Source of the DNA: Pedobacter kyungheensis | GTDB lineage: Bacteria; Bacteroidota; Bacteroidia; Sphingobacteriales; Sphingobacteriaceae | DNA: 64,000 nucleotides | Reading direction: 5' to 3' | Assembly (NCBI RefSeq): GCF_000812965.1 | Contig: NZ_JSYN01000011.1 | Location: 62,001 to 126,000, forward strand | Part shown: in pieces, positions 1 through 8,395 of the stretch | Numbering within the stretch: position 1 is the stretch's first letter | Layout: every line of letters starts with the position of its first letter | Translations under genes and position numbers: made by a program | The notes under the pieces: generated by a model | Told to the model about the DNA's origin: nothing | Database searches by the model: none | Seen by the model: only the letters and a program-made list of their open reading frames with translations

Positions 1-1160
1 ACCCGATGGATAATGCGCAGAAAAAACGGATTTTAGGCGAAGCAGCTTTTGTTAGGGCCTGGGCTTATTTTTACCTGGTACGTTTGTGGGGCGATGTACC
101 TTTGATCGTAAAACCGATAAACAGTCCTAACGACCCTAATTTTGCTCCTTCCAGAACACCGCAGGAGCAGGTTTACAAACAAATTGTTGATGATTTGATT
201 TTAGCCGAGGCCGCAGGATTGCCATACATGGATGCTACGGGTCGTGTATCAACCGCTGCTATTAAAACCGAACTCGCCAAAGTATACCTTACCATGGCCG
301 GGCAACCACTTAACAAGGGAACAGCTTATTATAAACTCGCAGCCGATAAAGCCAAAGAAGTAATCGATTATTCAACTGCGAACCCAACTGCGCTGGGCTT
401 GTTTCCAACTTATGCTGCCCTACACGATGCCAAAAACGACAATAAACTGGAGCATTTGTTCGGTGTTCAGTATAACGATGCGGCTGGCGCAGGTAATCCC
501 CTGCAATCATCTTATTTGCCACTACACCAGCCATTGGTTTCTAAAATTGATGGAATTGGTACTGCTATTCCTACCGGCGATTTTTACACTTCGTATGAGG
601 CAGGCGATTTGCGCGCAAAAAACAGGGAAGGTTATTTCTTTACCGATTACTATACCGATGGATTTAAAATGCCGTTGATTAACCGTGGCAAACCTTATAT
701 TTTTAAACACTTCGATATTGTTGCAAATGGAACATTGGGTACAGAAGGTACTAGCCGCAGCGACCTTAACATTCCGCAAATTCGTTATGCCGAAACGCTG
801 CTAATTTATGCAGAAGCACAAAACAGGGCCGATGGTGCGCCTAATACGGCAGCTTATACCGCATTAAATGCCATCAGAAAAAGAGCACAACTTGGCGACC
901 TTGCTGGTTTAACCCAGACTACTTTTGAAGAAGCCGTTTGGAGAGAACGCTGGCACGAACTGTGTTATGAAGGCATTCTTTGGTTTGATATGCTTCGTCT
1001 GCGCAAAGTTTACAACGAAAGCACCAATGGCTTTGATAATTTTGTTGGGCATGTGAATAAGAGCGTGAACCAGCCTTTGCAGACTAAAAACCTGCTTTTT
1101 CCAATACCTACTTCCGAAATCAGAAATAACCCGAACCTTACTCAAAATACGGGTTATTAA
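1..1160 (+). CDS. SusD/RagB-family outer-membrane lipoprotein, 5' end outside window
   Basis: Glycan-binding lipoprotein that works at the cell surface with a SusC-type TonB-dependent channel. The reading frame is already open at the left edge, so the signal peptide, lipobox and roughly the first quarter of the protein are missing; the first in-window ATG is internal. The visible part begins with the helical SusD N-terminal segment (AFVRAWAYFYLVRLWGDVP) and contains the conserved C-terminal block (RYAETLLIYAEAQNRADG, then RERWHELCYEGILWFDMLR). It ends with the family-typical sequence LFPIPTSEIRNNPNLTQN. The matching SusC gene is presumably just upstream. A LacI-type regulator and a polysaccharide-lyase-like lipoprotein follow on the same strand, so this is probably the end of a polysaccharide utilisation locus. 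Family assignment is firm; the substrate is inferred only from neighbours. Confidence 0.93.
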   Translation, partial: PMDNAQKKRILGEAAFVRAWAYFYLVRLWGDVPLIVKPINSPNDPNFAPSRTPQEQVYKQIVDDLILAEAAGLPYMDATGRVSTAAIKTELAKVYLTMAGQPLNKGTAYYKLAADKAKEVIDYSTANPTALGLFPTYAALHDAKNDNKLEHLFGVQYNDAAGAGNPLQSSYLPLHQPLVSKIDGIGTAIPTGDFYTSYEAGDLRAKNREGYFFTDYYTDGFKMPLINRGKPYIFKHFDIVANGTLGTEGTSRSDLNIPQIRYAETLLIYAEAQNRADGAPNTAAYTALNAIRKRAQLGDLAGLTQTTFEEAVWRERWHELCYEGILWFDMLRLRKVYNESTNGFDNFVGHVNKSVNQPLQTKNLLFPIPTSEIRNNPNLTQNTGY

Positions 1161-1184
1161 CAAAATACTTTGGTTTGTTAGATG

Positions 1185-1218
1185 AGGGTGTCCCAAATTT
1201 TTTGGGCGCCCTTTTTTT
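1185..1218 (+). terminator. Intrinsic terminator after the SusD gene
   Basis: A GC-rich hairpin (gggtgtccca pairing with tgggcgccc, one bulge) is followed by seven T residues, 25 bases after the stop codon. This is a standard rho-independent terminator layout and closes the SusC/SusD transcript. Confidence 0.8.
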
Positions 1219-1248
1219 GCTTACTAATGAGTAAAGTAATTTTAATGT

Positions 1249-1504
1249 TTGCCACGGAAACACTGCATTCACGGAATTTAAAAATATTACTGCTTCATCG
1301 CGAACGCGGTTTTATAAGGAAAGGAACCAATGCGGCATTCAGCATATGGAATAATGGACTGGGTTTAAAAGTCAAATACTTCCGTGTTTTATGCGTTTCT
1401 GTGGCTTATTGCTTTTTTACAATGATTTGTCGCTGCGCATGGTGGGAAGGTTTCATTGCCACAAGGATTTGTCGCCGCGTATGGTGGGAAGGTTTCATTG
1501 TAAT
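1249..1504. repeat. Intergenic inverted CACGGA-type repeat plus a 42-bp-period direct repeat
   Basis: The gap between the SusD gene and the LacI-type gene holds no convincing gene. It has an inverted pair: a GCCACGGAAACACTGC-type arm near 1251 and its reverse-complement-like partner ending near 1406. A direct repeat of 35 bp follows at 1424-1458 and 1466-1500 (gatttgtcgc...ggtttcattg, three mismatches, period 42). The arms belong to the same CACAGAG/CACGGA family seen near 32.1, 46.4 and 50.8 kb. A 111-codon open frame here only translates these repeats. Confidence 0.6.
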
Positions 1505-1722
1505 TTACCGGATTTAGCTTTTTAACCAGGTGAATTTAAAATCATTTAGAAGCCCTTTCATAGCTTCAGCATTTAACCCTAAAATCATCCTTGACACAAA
1601 AAAACTGAAATTTATTACATCGTTGGAAATGGATGCAAAGGCCAGTTTCGGGCCTATTTCGGTACTGAACTTTTATCGCAGGCCGTGCGACTTTTATCTT
1701 AGCTGAAATCGCAGCGTGAGCT

Positions 1723-2745
1723 ATGGAAAATAAACCGGTTACACTAAAACTGATCGCCAAAGAATTAAAATTGTCTATATCAACCGTTTCAAAATCTTTA
1801 AAAGATTACCCTCGTATTAAAGAGAGTACCAGGCAAAGGGTAAAAGAACTGGCTGCCAGGCTAAATTTTACACCCGATGTTTCGGCTTTAAGATTAAGAG
1901 ACCGCAAATCGCGGATTATCGGGATTATTTTGCCCAACCTTTCCGATCATTTTTTTACACGGAGCATTTACGGTATGGAGCAGTTGGCTACCACGCATGG
2001 CTACAACATTATCATCAGCCAATCACACGATAATTACGAGATGGAGGTAATGGCTGCTGCGGCACTGTTGGGCTCGCGGGTTGATGGTTTAATTATAGCC
2101 ATTTCCAAACAGACTTCCGATTTTACGCATCTGGATCAGTTCGAGAAAATTGGTGTTCCGGTGGTGTATTATACCCGTAACCCTAGTTTTAACCTCAATT
2201 GCCATAAAGTACTAAGCAATACCCATCAGGGCTGCTACATGGCTACCGAGTACCTCATTAACCGAGGGCATCAGAAAGTAGCTTATCTGGGCGGTCCAAA
2301 AATGGTTAATTTTAGTCACGATCGTTTTTCCGGATATATCAACGCCCTTAAAGACAATCACATTGCTTTTAATGCGGCGCATGTAGCCTATACCGATTTT
2401 GATGAGGAAAACAATTTACTGGCCATTAAAAACCTGTTTAACGATTATGAAAACAGTCCTACAGCTCTTGTTGCTTTTAAAGAGAAACTGCTTTTCGATA
2501 CGCTCAGGTTTCTAAAATCTGTTGATCATCCGGCTTATCAATCTTTAGAGTGTATTGGTTTTGGCAACGATCCGATTATTGCCTACCTCAGCTCATCGCC
2601 AATTGCCTCTATCGAAGAAAATCCCGAATTGCTGGGCGAGCAGGCCGTAAGCCTGATCGTTAAACTCATTAATGGCGAAGTTGGAGTAAATGCCTACAAA
2701 AAGGTAATTGTAAACTGTAATCTCAAAGTGCATGAGGCAAGTTAA
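1723..2745 (+). CDS. LacI/GalR-family transcriptional regulator
   Basis: Sugar-responsive DNA-binding regulator, 340 residues, the usual LacI length. Residues 6-26 form the N-terminal helix-turn-helix (VTLKLIAKELKLSISTVSKSL), followed by the hinge region (RLNFTPDVSALRLR). The rest is a periplasmic-binding-protein-like effector domain that begins at about residue 63 (RIIGIILPNLSDHFF) and includes the conserved region FGNDPIIAYLSSSPIASIEENP. ATG 1723 gives a complete HTH, so no upstream start is needed. It lies between the SusD gene and the lyase-like lipoprotein, all on the same strand, and probably controls that uptake locus. The effector is unknown. No clear LacI-type palindrome was found in the flanking spaces. 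Confidence 0.93.
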   Translation: MENKPVTLKLIAKELKLSISTVSKSLKDYPRIKESTRQRVKELAARLNFTPDVSALRLRDRKSRIIGIILPNLSDHFFTRSIYGMEQLATTHGYNIIISQSHDNYEMEVMAAAALLGSRVDGLIIAISKQTSDFTHLDQFEKIGVPVVYYTRNPSFNLNCHKVLSNTHQGCYMATEYLINRGHQKVAYLGGPKMVNFSHDRFSGYINALKDNHIAFNAAHVAYTDFDEENNLLAIKNLFNDYENSPTALVAFKEKLLFDTLRFLKSVDHPAYQSLECIGFGNDPIIAYLSSSPIASIEENPELLGEQAVSLIVKLINGEVGVNAYKKVIVNCNLKVHEAS

Positions 2746-2999
2746 AGTGTTGTAATTTAGTTAGTTTTAAACAGGTTGAATGTGATAATTTCAATCGTTG
2801 TAACTGTAAATCAATTGCATTTTTATGTTTTTGGTTCGGGCGTCGTCTGTCTGGGTTTACTTTTATGGTTAAGTTAGTATAACAGATAATTACTAACCGA
2901 AAAACAGAAAGTATTTCTTACCCAAGCCATAACAAACTATCCAGGATAGGAGGTTATGATCCAAAAAACTAACCAAATTTAAATCTTAACTAAAAAAAC

Positions 3000-3872
3000 A
3001 TGAGTCAAAAAATGATTTTAAAACATTTTATTGCTTGTCTGTTGCTTGTACTTTCGGCAACATTAGGATGTAAAAAAAATGCAGCCACATCAACAGCAGA
3101 AAATAAGGAACCTGTAGCTTCAGCTCCAAAATCCGGAGCGGTAACCGAAGCTTACCCCAGTAATATCAATACCAGCTTTAACCATGCAGATGGATCCTAT
3201 GCTTACAGCGAGGCAAGTGCCGATTTTGGTGGTGCCACCTTAACCGGCTGGAACGAAGACAGGGCCTATATTTCGGGTAACTGGGCCCGTGCTACCCTGG
3301 CACCAAATTCTGTTTCTAACGGATTAATAGCCGGCGCCGATATTTCTGATGGTTCGGCCTACGAAGCTACTTTTAAGGTACGTTTTCATAGCCAGTTCGA
3401 TTGGAGCAGGGGTGGTAAAGTAGGTTTTGGCTTTCTCATTGGTGAAGGAAATACGGGTTGCGATATTGCTACCGATGGTAATGGCGGTAGTTTGCGCCTG
3501 ATGTGGTACAATACAGGCAGCCGCGTGTTCTTTCAGCCTTATGTCTATCACCGCGATATGGCCGGTCCTTGCGGCGATACTTTTGGCAAATCTTACCCGG
3601 CTACCGGCAGCCTGGTTAAAGGCGAAACCTATACCGTTCATTTGTATGCCAAAAGCAATACCGGATCGACCAAAAACGGCTGGGTACAGGTAATCATTAA
3701 CGATACCACGGTATTGGATCAAGCCATCCGCTGGACCACCAACGATGCTCAACGCTTAATTAACAGGCTATCTTTCCACAATTTCAGGGGTGGAAAAGAT
3801 GTGGCCGTATGGGGCTCGAGCCAAACCAGTTATATCTATTTTGATGACCTTGTGGTGAATAAAATTCAGTAA
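3000..3872 (+). CDS. Polysaccharide-lyase-like (PL14/PL20-type jelly-roll) lipoprotein
   Basis: Predicted surface or periplasmic lipoprotein of 290 residues. The signal peptide ends in a lipobox with the lipidated cysteine at residue 24 (LSATLGC), followed by a low-complexity linker to about residue 50. The body matches the pattern I associate with alginate/glucuronan-lyase-type jelly rolls: a GGK motif (RGGKVGFGF), a central SLRLMWYNTG strand, FQPYVYHRDM, and a C-terminal LSFHNFRGG...YIYFDDL segment. Such enzymes cleave uronic-acid polysaccharides by beta-elimination. Position beside SusD and a LacI-type regulator supports a glycan role. Fold recognition is moderately confident; catalytic activity and substrate are not established, and a binding-only protein is possible. 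Start is ATG 3000; ATG 3012 would also keep the signal peptide. Confidence 0.65.
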   Translation: MSQKMILKHFIACLLLVLSATLGCKKNAATSTAENKEPVASAPKSGAVTEAYPSNINTSFNHADGSYAYSEASADFGGATLTGWNEDRAYISGNWARATLAPNSVSNGLIAGADISDGSAYEATFKVRFHSQFDWSRGGKVGFGFLIGEGNTGCDIATDGNGGSLRLMWYNTGSRVFFQPYVYHRDMAGPCGDTFGKSYPATGSLVKGETYTVHLYAKSNTGSTKNGWVQVIINDTTVLDQAIRWTTNDAQRLINRLSFHNFRGGKDVAVWGSSQTSYIYFDDLVVNKIQ

Positions 3873-3897
3873 TACAGTCTAATCATCAATATTCAGC

Positions 3898-3936
3898 GCC
3901 TCATGGAATTTAATTTATTCCCTGAGGCTTTTTCTT
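3898..3936 (+). terminator. Intrinsic terminator after the lyase-like lipoprotein
   Basis: gcctca and tgaggc form a stem around an AT-rich loop that can extend with ggaat/attcc-type pairs. A T-rich run follows. It lies 25 bases after the stop codon. Confidence 0.75.
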
Positions 3937-4040
3937 TATTAGGAGGCTATCAACCAGATTTTGATCGCAGTAGAAATGTATGATTTTTGTTGTATCTAAA
4001 AAATAAAAAGCACGATAGGCCTTTTTTAATTTATTAGGCT

Positions 4041-4048
4041 TATTTTTG
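4041..4048 (+). promoter_or_regulatory. Bacteroidota -7 element upstream of the cupin gene
   Basis: TATTTTTG matches TAnnTTTG exactly, 79 bases before the cupin start. No good TTTG was found at the -33 position, so this is a partial match. Confidence 0.45.
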
Positions 4049-4126
4049 CGCCAATTATAAAAACGCATTGGCTGGTTGTTAATGCAGGTAAACCTCGACA
4101 ATCATTAGAAAACAAATATTTTACCG

Positions 4127-4624
4127 ATGACAAACGATAAAAAAGAAATATTCGAAAGTGTAGCACAACGTTTAAAAATTGAAGGTTTTAACGTAGTAAA
4201 CCGCGATGAAACCCGTCCTTGGGGTGGTTTCTTTGTAATTGACGAAGCGCAGGCACAACAATTTGCCGATACCTATTTTGACGGATTGAACGTAGAAGAC
4301 CTTAAAATTGGTGGTAAATTAAGCCCGAAAATTTTAATTGTTGCCCCAAACACACGTCTGTCGTGGCAATATCACCACCGCCGTGCCGAAATCTGGCAAG
4401 TGGTAACCGGTACAGTTGGTATCAAAACCAGCCAAACTGATGAAGAAGGCGAAGTAAAACAATACGGACCAAAAGATCAGATTAAATTACAACAAGGCGA
4501 ACGCCACCGTTTAATTGGTTTGGAAGATTGGGGTGTAGTGGCTGAAATCTGGCAACATACCGATGCTGCAAACCCATCAGATGAAAGTGACATCGTTCGC
4601 GTTCAGGACGATTTCGGAAGATAA
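4127..4624 (+). CDS. Cupin, mannose-6-phosphate-isomerase type II-like
   Basis: A single-domain cupin of 165 residues resembling the isomerase domain of type II phosphomannose isomerases. Visible family features are RPWGGF (residues 30-35), the metal-binding cupin motif SWQYHHRRAEIWQVVTG (79-95, with His83, His84 and Glu88), the second cupin motif GERHRL (His127), and the conserved end EIWQHTD...ESDIVRVQDDFGR. The likely reaction is mannose-6-phosphate/fructose-6-phosphate interconversion in the cytoplasm; there is no signal peptide. No nucleotidyltransferase domain is attached, unlike bifunctional ManC. It is a single gene with its own -7 element. Activity is inferred from the family only. 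Confidence 0.78.
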   Translation: MTNDKKEIFESVAQRLKIEGFNVVNRDETRPWGGFFVIDEAQAQQFADTYFDGLNVEDLKIGGKLSPKILIVAPNTRLSWQYHHRRAEIWQVVTGTVGIKTSQTDEEGEVKQYGPKDQIKLQQGERHRLIGLEDWGVVAEIWQHTDAANPSDESDIVRVQDDFGR

Positions 4625-4753
4625 ATTTTTTTAAGCCGTATCCATCTGCTAGTGATTGGTACGGCTTACTTATTCGCACATTACCAGTTGTCTATCTTTC
4701 CGCCCGAAAACTAAACGCCCTCAAACTTCGTTTATAAAGTATACACACCTTAC

Positions 4754-5482
4754 ATGACCATCCTTATATTCTTTCTTTGCCACTGGTTTTTATCATTATT
4801 TAGCCAAACCTTTTTCCTGCACCGCTACTCATCGCACAAGATGTTTAAAATGGAGCGTTTCTGGGAACGTTTTTTCTATCTGGTGTTATTAATCTCGCAA
4901 GGTTCATCATTTTTAAATCCAAGGGCTTATGCCATTCTTCACCGGATGCATCATGCCTATAGCGATACCGAGAAAGATCCACATTCACCACATTTTTTTA
5001 AGGATGTTTTCGGGATGATGATTGCCACAAAGAACATGTATATGAATTACCTGCATTTTAAAATACAACCAGAACCTGCATTTCAGGGGAATTACCCCGA
5101 ATGGCCGCTGGTTGACCGCATTGGCGATTCATGGTTCTGGAGAATAGGTTGTGGATTATTTTATATCTGGTTTTATGTTGCTTTTGCCAACCACTGGTGG
5201 ATGTTCCTCTTATTGCCAATCCATTTTTTAATGGGGCCATTGCACGGGGCAATTGTAAACTGGTGTGGCCACAAATACGGTTATTCAAACCACGATAACG
5301 AAGATCACAGTAAAAACTCTTTGCCATGGGATTTTCTCTTAATGGGCGAACTTTTCCAAAACAACCATCATAAAAAACCCAATAGTCCGAACTTTGCAAC
5401 CAAATGGTGGGAATTCGATCCAACTTATCCGGTTATGAAAGTATTGCACTGGATGCGGATTATTAAGATCAGGAAGGTTTAA
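4754..5482 (+). CDS. Membrane fatty acyl desaturase
   Basis: Integral-membrane di-iron desaturase, 242 residues, of the acyl-CoA/acyl-lipid delta-9 class. The histidine boxes are all present: HRYSSH (23-28), HRMHH (63-67) and QNNHH (202-206), with a further conserved histidine in NWCGHKYGY (170-176). Several hydrophobic stretches place the boxes on the cytoplasmic face. It introduces a cis double bond into a saturated acyl chain using oxygen and reductant. It is the first gene of a same-strand run of membrane-lipid genes (to 11963), which fits: the Cfa-like enzymes downstream act on unsaturated acyl chains. Regiospecificity cannot be read from the sequence. Confidence 0.92.
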   Translation: MTILIFFLCHWFLSLFSQTFFLHRYSSHKMFKMERFWERFFYLVLLISQGSSFLNPRAYAILHRMHHAYSDTEKDPHSPHFFKDVFGMMIATKNMYMNYLHFKIQPEPAFQGNYPEWPLVDRIGDSWFWRIGCGLFYIWFYVAFANHWWMFLLLPIHFLMGPLHGAIVNWCGHKYGYSNHDNEDHSKNSLPWDFLLMGELFQNNHHKKPNSPNFATKWWEFDPTYPVMKVLHWMRIIKIRKV

Positions 5483-5538
5483 TTGGAGCAGAAAGACTAA
5501 AGCTGAAAGACCAAAGCGGGAAAGACCGATGTCCGAAA

Positions 5539-5852
5539 GTCGGAGGTAGGAAGATTGAACGTTAAAGGATGGAAGATCAAATACCTGTCTTTTCAATATC
5601 TCCTTAAATGCCCTTAGTTGTCTTAGGTGGTAAATAAAAGATATCGCGGTAAGTCAGAGACCCTGAAATAAATCCGATAGCCATCGGATCAGGGTGACGG
5701 ATTGAGCCTAAAACTTAAATGCCCTTAAATGTCTTAGGTGGTGGGTAAAAGTCGGAAGATTGAACGTTAAAAGGATGGAAGGTGGGAGATCAAATGCATG
5801 TCTTTTCAATATACCCTTATATGTGCTAAGGTGTCTTAGGTGGTAAATGAAA
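5539..5852. repeat. ACCTAAG-type intergenic repeat block (two direct copies plus a nested hairpin)
   Basis: Two blocks of about 100 bp repeat directly, 5539-5639 and 5751-5852. Each runs gtcgga..gaagattgaacgttaa, aggatggaa, tgtcttttcaatat, then a cttaaatgccctta-like part and tgtcttaggtgg. A third tcttaggtgg unit lies at 5713-5750. Between them is a nested hairpin at 5661-5694 (ccctga/tcaggg enclosing atccgat/atcggat). The same modules occur in reverse orientation at 23918-24110. This explains the 459-bp gap between the desaturase and the DUF1475 gene; no gene was seen in it. Confidence 0.7.
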
Positions 5853-5941
5853 AGTGTGGGGGCCTAAACTTAAACATCCAAATCTTTATTGCAGGTTTAA
5901 ACGTATATTAATCCAACAAGTTTTAAATTCATCCTGCATTC

Positions 5942-6271
5942 ATGATTAATTTTCTCAAAATCGTTTTCTCTATCCTGCTGGTCTTCATGTGCTATAAAGT
6001 GATCAGTACTTCGCTCGAAAGTAACTTATTTGAGCAGTGGGATTTCCTGGGCAGCATTCCCTGGATGCGTGCCACCCTCTGGGATTTTTATGCCAATATC
6101 TTTATCATCACCCTGTGGATGTTCTACAAAGAAAAAAGCATTATTCTTAAAATCTCTATAACCATTTTGTTCGTATGTTTAGGTAGTATAGCAACCCTGG
6201 CTTATGTTTTAGTACATTTATTTAAACTAAAACCCGGCGAAGGTGTTAAAGAACTACTGGCAAAAAGGTAG
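5942..6271 (+). CDS. DUF1475-family small membrane protein
   Basis: Membrane protein of 109 residues with about three hydrophobic segments (roughly 5-20, 48-62 and 70-92). The central sequence SIPWMRATLWDFYANIFI is the signature I associate with DUF1475. Function is unknown. It lies between the desaturase and the DUF1295 gene on the same strand, in a neighbourhood devoted to acyl-chain modification, so an accessory role in membrane lipids is plausible but unproven. The start ATG 5942 leaves the first helix intact. Confidence 0.75.
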   Translation: MINFLKIVFSILLVFMCYKVISTSLESNLFEQWDFLGSIPWMRATLWDFYANIFIITLWMFYKEKSIILKISITILFVCLGSIATLAYVLVHLFKLKPGEGVKELLAKR

Positions 6272-6316
6272 AAGGCAAAAGGTATAAGACAAAAAGGCTG
6301 TACCTGGCTAAATACG

Positions 6317-6350
6317 CCCTACACCTTAAGCCTTAAACCCTAAACCTTGT
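6317..6350. repeat. Degenerate CCTTAAACC-type phrase repeat
   Basis: The leader of the DUF1295 gene is made of repeated words (cctacacctta, gccttaaacc, ctaaacctt). A reverse-complement version (gaaggtgtaagg, gaggtgtaaggttg) surrounds the end of the methyltransferase gene at 8263-8310. Confidence 0.5.
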
Positions 6351-7160
6351 ATGGATTACAAACATCTACTCTTAATCGCCCTCTGCTCACTTATCGCCTG
6401 TTGTGGTATCATGGCCCTGGTTTGGCTTTGGGCAAAAAAAATCAAAAATGCAGGCGTGGTAGATGTGTTCTGGGCACTCAACTTTCCCGTAATCACACTC
6501 ATCACTTTTTTCCTGTCGGAAGGCTTTGAACCGCGCAAAATTTTAAGCTGTGGCATGTTTTTACTTGCAGAGCTCCGTTTGGGCGTTCACTTGTGGCAGC
6601 GTGTTATTGGTCATTTAAGTGAAGAGGAGGGAAGGTACCAGCAACTCCGTAAAGAATGGGGCGATCAGGCCGAGCGCAATTTCTTGGTGTTTTTTCAGTT
6701 TCAGGCCATATCCAATGTCATTTTGGCCATTCCCTTTTTCATCATCACAGCCAATACCTCGCAATCCATGTCCTGGTTAGAATATATTGGCGCAGGTATT
6801 TGGGTAATCGCATTTTTTGGCGAAATGATTGCCGACAGGCAACTGGCCGAATTTAAAAAAGACCCGGGCAATAAAGGTAAAGTATGCGATACCGGATTAT
6901 GGTATTACAGCCGCCATCCCAACTATTTTTTCGAATGGTTAACCTGGATAGCTTATTTCGTTTTTGCATTGGCATCGCCATGGGGCATAGTGGCGATCAT
7001 CAGTCCCGCCATTATTTTATACCTCTTAACCCGGGTTACCGGTGTACCCAATAACGAAGAACAAAACCTGCGCAGCAAGCCGGTAGCTTATAAAAAATAT
7101 CAGGATACAACCAGTGCTTTTTTCCCGTGGAGCAAAAAGGATAGTAGCGGTGCAAAGTAA
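6351..7160 (+). CDS. DUF1295 membrane protein, steroid-5-alpha-reductase/ICMT-like fold
   Basis: Polytopic membrane protein of 269 residues. The C-terminal region carries the DUF1295 hallmarks GEMIADRQLAEFKKDP (157-172), GLWYYSRHPNYFFEW (182-196) and TRVTGVP (227-233). In relatives with this fold the RHPNYF segment contributes to cofactor or substrate binding. Relatives reduce double bonds or transfer methyl groups on lipophilic substrates. Here it sits between the desaturase and two Cfa-like methyltransferases, so a step in making modified acyl chains is the natural hypothesis. The substrate and whether it uses NADPH are not visible. Six or seven hydrophobic segments are apparent. Confidence 0.85.
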   Translation: MDYKHLLLIALCSLIACCGIMALVWLWAKKIKNAGVVDVFWALNFPVITLITFFLSEGFEPRKILSCGMFLLAELRLGVHLWQRVIGHLSEEEGRYQQLRKEWGDQAERNFLVFFQFQAISNVILAIPFFIITANTSQSMSWLEYIGAGIWVIAFFGEMIADRQLAEFKKDPGNKGKVCDTGLWYYSRHPNYFFEWLTWIAYFVFALASPWGIVAIISPAIILYLLTRVTGVPNNEEQNLRSKPVAYKKYQDTTSAFFPWSKKDSSGAK

Positions 7161-7244
7161 AACGGATGATTGATAAATCCGTTCTCAGGTTTCCTACGTA
7201 CATCAACCATTTTCCATCTTTAATTCCATTTTACACCTCAACAT

Positions 7245-8273
7245 ATGTGGTACGATAAACTTTTAGAAAATAATAAACTTCCGGATGCGGCATTGAGGAT
7301 CGGGATCAGAAAGTTATGCAAGCAACGTTTAGACGACGAAACGCTAAACAATGAAGAATTGCAGCAGGAAAAATTTATGGATTTGATTGCCGAATTAAAG
7401 CAGTCGCCCATTGCTGTAAATACCGCCGATGCCAATGAGCAGCATTACGAACTACCTACCGCTTTTTTTCAATATTGCTTGGGTAAAAACCTCAAATACA
7501 GCAGTGGCTATTGGAAAGCTGGGGTAAAAGATATTGATACATCAGAAGATGATATGCTGGCCTTAACCTGTAAAAGAGCTGATTTGCAAAATGGGCAAAA
7601 TGTGCTCGAACTGGGTTGCGGCTGGGGATCGCTTTCGCTTTACATGGCCGCAAAATTTCCTCAGAGTACCTTTACCGTGGTTTCGAATTCGGCTACACAG
7701 AAGATTTTTATTGATGAAACAGCTAAACAGCGGGGCATTGATAACCTTACCGTGTTAACCGCCGATATGAATACTTTTAACATTGCCGATACCTTTGATC
7801 GCATAGTTTCGGTTGAAATGTTCGAGCACATGCGCAACTATAAACTCCTGCTCAATAAAGTGGCTTCTTTTCTCAAACCCGAAGGGAAACTGTTTGTGCA
7901 CATATTTACACACAAAACACTCGCCTATAAGTTTGAGGTAGTTGATGAAACCGATTGGATGAGCAAATACTTTTTTACCGGTGGCATTATGCCCTCCAAT
8001 CACCTGTTTTTTTACTTCAACGACGATTTAAAAATTGATAAACATTGGGTAGTAAACGGTACCAATTATGCTAAAACATCAGAAGCCTGGCTAAGCAATA
8101 TGGATAAGCACAAAAAAGAGATTATGCCCATCTTCGAAGAAACTTATGGGAAAGACCAGGCGGTAAAATGGTGGGTGTACTGGCGTTTATTTTACCTGGC
8201 CTGCGCCGAGCTTTTTAATTACAACAAAGGAAACGAATGGATGGTGTGCCATTATTTGTTCGAGAAGGTGTAA
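7245..8273 (+). CDS. Cfa-like SAM-dependent methyltransferase
   Basis: Cytoplasmic methyltransferase of 342 residues related to cyclopropane-fatty-acyl-phospholipid synthase. The SAM-binding motif I is VLELGCGWGSLSLYMA (120-135); EMFEHM (191-196) keeps the glutamate-histidine pair of Cfa. The substrate-binding entry sequence reads YSSGYW (85-90). Where E. coli Cfa has YSCAYW with the bicarbonate-binding cysteine, this protein has serine. The C-terminal third (GNEWMVCHYLF) differs from classical Cfa and resembles the branch loosely annotated as coclaurine-N-methyltransferase-like. The product could be a methylated or methylenated acyl chain rather than a cyclopropane. It lies inside the lipid cluster, followed by the FAD oxidoreductase. 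The family is firm, the chemistry is not. Confidence 0.85.
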   Translation: MWYDKLLENNKLPDAALRIGIRKLCKQRLDDETLNNEELQQEKFMDLIAELKQSPIAVNTADANEQHYELPTAFFQYCLGKNLKYSSGYWKAGVKDIDTSEDDMLALTCKRADLQNGQNVLELGCGWGSLSLYMAAKFPQSTFTVVSNSATQKIFIDETAKQRGIDNLTVLTADMNTFNIADTFDRIVSVEMFEHMRNYKLLLNKVASFLKPEGKLFVHIFTHKTLAYKFEVVDETDWMSKYFFTGGIMPSNHLFFYFNDDLKIDKHWVVNGTNYAKTSEAWLSNMDKHKKEIMPIFEETYGKDQAVKWWVYWRLFYLACAELFNYNKGNEWMVCHYLFEKV

Positions 8274-8325
8274 GGTATAGGGGTTGAGGTGTAAGGTTGA
8301 ATAGGTAATACATAAATGATTTCTG

Positions 8326-8394
8326 TCTCATATCTAGCATCTCAAATCTCATATCTAATATCTCCTGTCTCATCTAATATCTCAAATCTCTTAA
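8326..8394. repeat. Degenerate ATCTCA/ATCTAATA tandem phrase
   Basis: The leader of the FAD oxidoreductase gene is a run of about six loose copies of words such as tctcatatcta, catctcaaatc and taatatctcc. It is low in complexity and ends two bases before the ATG. No hairpin is obvious. Confidence 0.55.
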
Positions 8395-8395
8395 A

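Noticed and set aside
1182..1517. 111-codon open frame after the SusD gene
   Set aside because: It begins inside the terminator hairpin and covers intergenic repeats; WWEGFI appears twice only because the DNA repeats.
3910..4101. 63-codon minus-strand open frame before the cupin gene
   Set aside because: It overlaps the cupin gene's -7 element and the terminator region, has no family signs and a Lys/Asn-rich random-looking translation.
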